Below are positions 63,581 through 64,000 of a stretch of 64,000 nucleotides of DNA, in pieces. This stretch comes from Myxococcales bacterium (GTDB lineage Bacteria; Myxococcota_A; Bradymonadia; UBA7976; UBA1532), in assembly GCA_020633555.1 (NCBI GenBank), contig JACKDL010000017.1:62001-126000 (forward strand), given 5' to 3'. Made by a program: the position numbers and the translations under genes. The notes under the pieces are model-generated. The model was not told the DNA's origin and did no database searches. It worked only from the letters and a program-made list of their open reading frames with translations. Each line of letters starts with the position of its first letter. Within the stretch, counting starts at the first letter, position 1.

Positions 63581-64000
63581 GTGATCAACAAGCTCGTCGT
63601 CGGTCGGTTTCTGGATCTGCCCCACTTCAACCAGCAGCCGCCCGTGAACCCGGACGCCGCGTTCCCGACGGACTTCGTGTGTGTGCCTGACCGGATCTAC
63701 AACATCCGGGAATCCCAGACCCACGGGAACATCTTCACGGGCCGCCACAAGGTCAGCCAGGTGCAGGCAGGCGCCCACGCGCTGAAGGGGCACCGCACCT
63801 TCCGATGGCTGCCCTGGCTGCCGGGCAAGGTGGCCTGCATGCGCTTGCAGGGGCCCGAGATCCTCACGGGCCGCATGACCGGCTGCTGGCTGACCACCTT
63901 CACCTTCAACGGTCAGCGCTACGCGGGCCACGTGGGCACCGACAGCAACTCGGCCGAGAACACCCAGCGGGCCAAGGACGCCTGGCGCAACGCGATGGCG
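63581..64000 (+). CDS. unknown protein, truncated by the window edge
   Basis: The first 140 codons are visible, starting with GTG 63581 (AAGGA 6 bases upstream); no stop before the end of the window. Not recognised. The sequence begins INKLVVGRFLDLPHFNQQPP, then VCVPDRIYNIRESQTHGNIF, FRWLPWLPGKVACMRLQGPE and LTGRMTGCWLTTFTFNGQRY, followed by GHVGTDSNSAENTQRAKDAW. No signal peptide. Strand-rich with several Trp and two or three Cys. Confidence 0.65.
   Translation, partial: MINKLVVGRFLDLPHFNQQPPVNPDAAFPTDFVCVPDRIYNIRESQTHGNIFTGRHKVSQVQAGAHALKGHRTFRWLPWLPGKVACMRLQGPEILTGRMTGCWLTTFTFNGQRYAGHVGTDSNSAENTQRAKDAWRNAMA

Overview
The DNA is very GC-rich (roughly 70%, by eye), densely coding and strongly GC3-biased. 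It comes from a Gram-negative, rod-shaped bacterium: it carries lipoproteins with lipoboxes, mreBCD/mrdA/rodA and a PilT-type ATPase. Several exported proteins carry tethers of Gly-Gly-X repeats behind a lipobox, Asp-rich 'DNDGDG' calcium-type repeats, and PKD, PPC or ASH-like modules. Serine/threonine-kinase-type signalling sits beside them. From general knowledge this combination points to Myxococcota/Bradymonadales-type (former Deltaproteobacteria) bacteria. No rRNA, tRNA, CRISPR array or insertion sequence was seen, so the lineage call is an inference from gene content.

Layout. 1-2576: the 3' part of a (pseudo)kinase-PP2C fusion, followed by an overlapping degenerate von Willebrand A-type protein. 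2696-10338: a SurA/PpiD-type foldase facing the cell-elongation cluster mreB-mreC-mreD-mrdA-rodA. 10397-15512: thioredoxin, then a tight tetrapyrrole operon (hemX-like, hemA, hemC, and a divergent methyltransferase fused to HemD). 15623-22567: a ~2000-residue calcium-repeat/PPC lipoprotein and an orphan TAXI-type binding protein. 22575-22919: an alkyltransferase-like protein. 23123-39756: two tandem paralogous giant secreted proteins of ~2720 residues each. 39888-44402: a TraB-family membrane protein convergent with an operon of a hypothetical, an RlmD/TrmA-like protein that lacks its catalytic residues, and a PilT-like ATPase. 44451-48285: two paralogous ASH/PKD lipoproteins. 48414-53644: two translationally coupled M1 aminopeptidases, one lipid-anchored. 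53777-55923: an MBL-fold hydrolase and a propeller-like lipoprotein. 55979-58414: a four-gene operon joined by GTGA overlaps (small lipoprotein, unknown, cysteine-less thioredoxin-like membrane protein, unknown). 58537-61345: two unknown proteins and an ATP-dependent DNA-ligase-like nucleotidyltransferase. 61421-64000: infA, trpS, a HAD phosphatase and an edge gene.

How it fits together. Much of the window is core genome (shape, heme, translation). The accessory interest lies in a large investment in exported multidomain proteins and in a set of proteins that keep a family fold but have lost family catalytic residues: pseudokinase, VWA without MIDAS, SUMT-like domain, RlmD-like protein and thioredoxin-like protein. 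The strongest candidates for an undescribed system are the twin giant toroid-PKD-helical proteins and the three-gene ligase cluster. Family calls rest on motifs read by eye; no database search was run.
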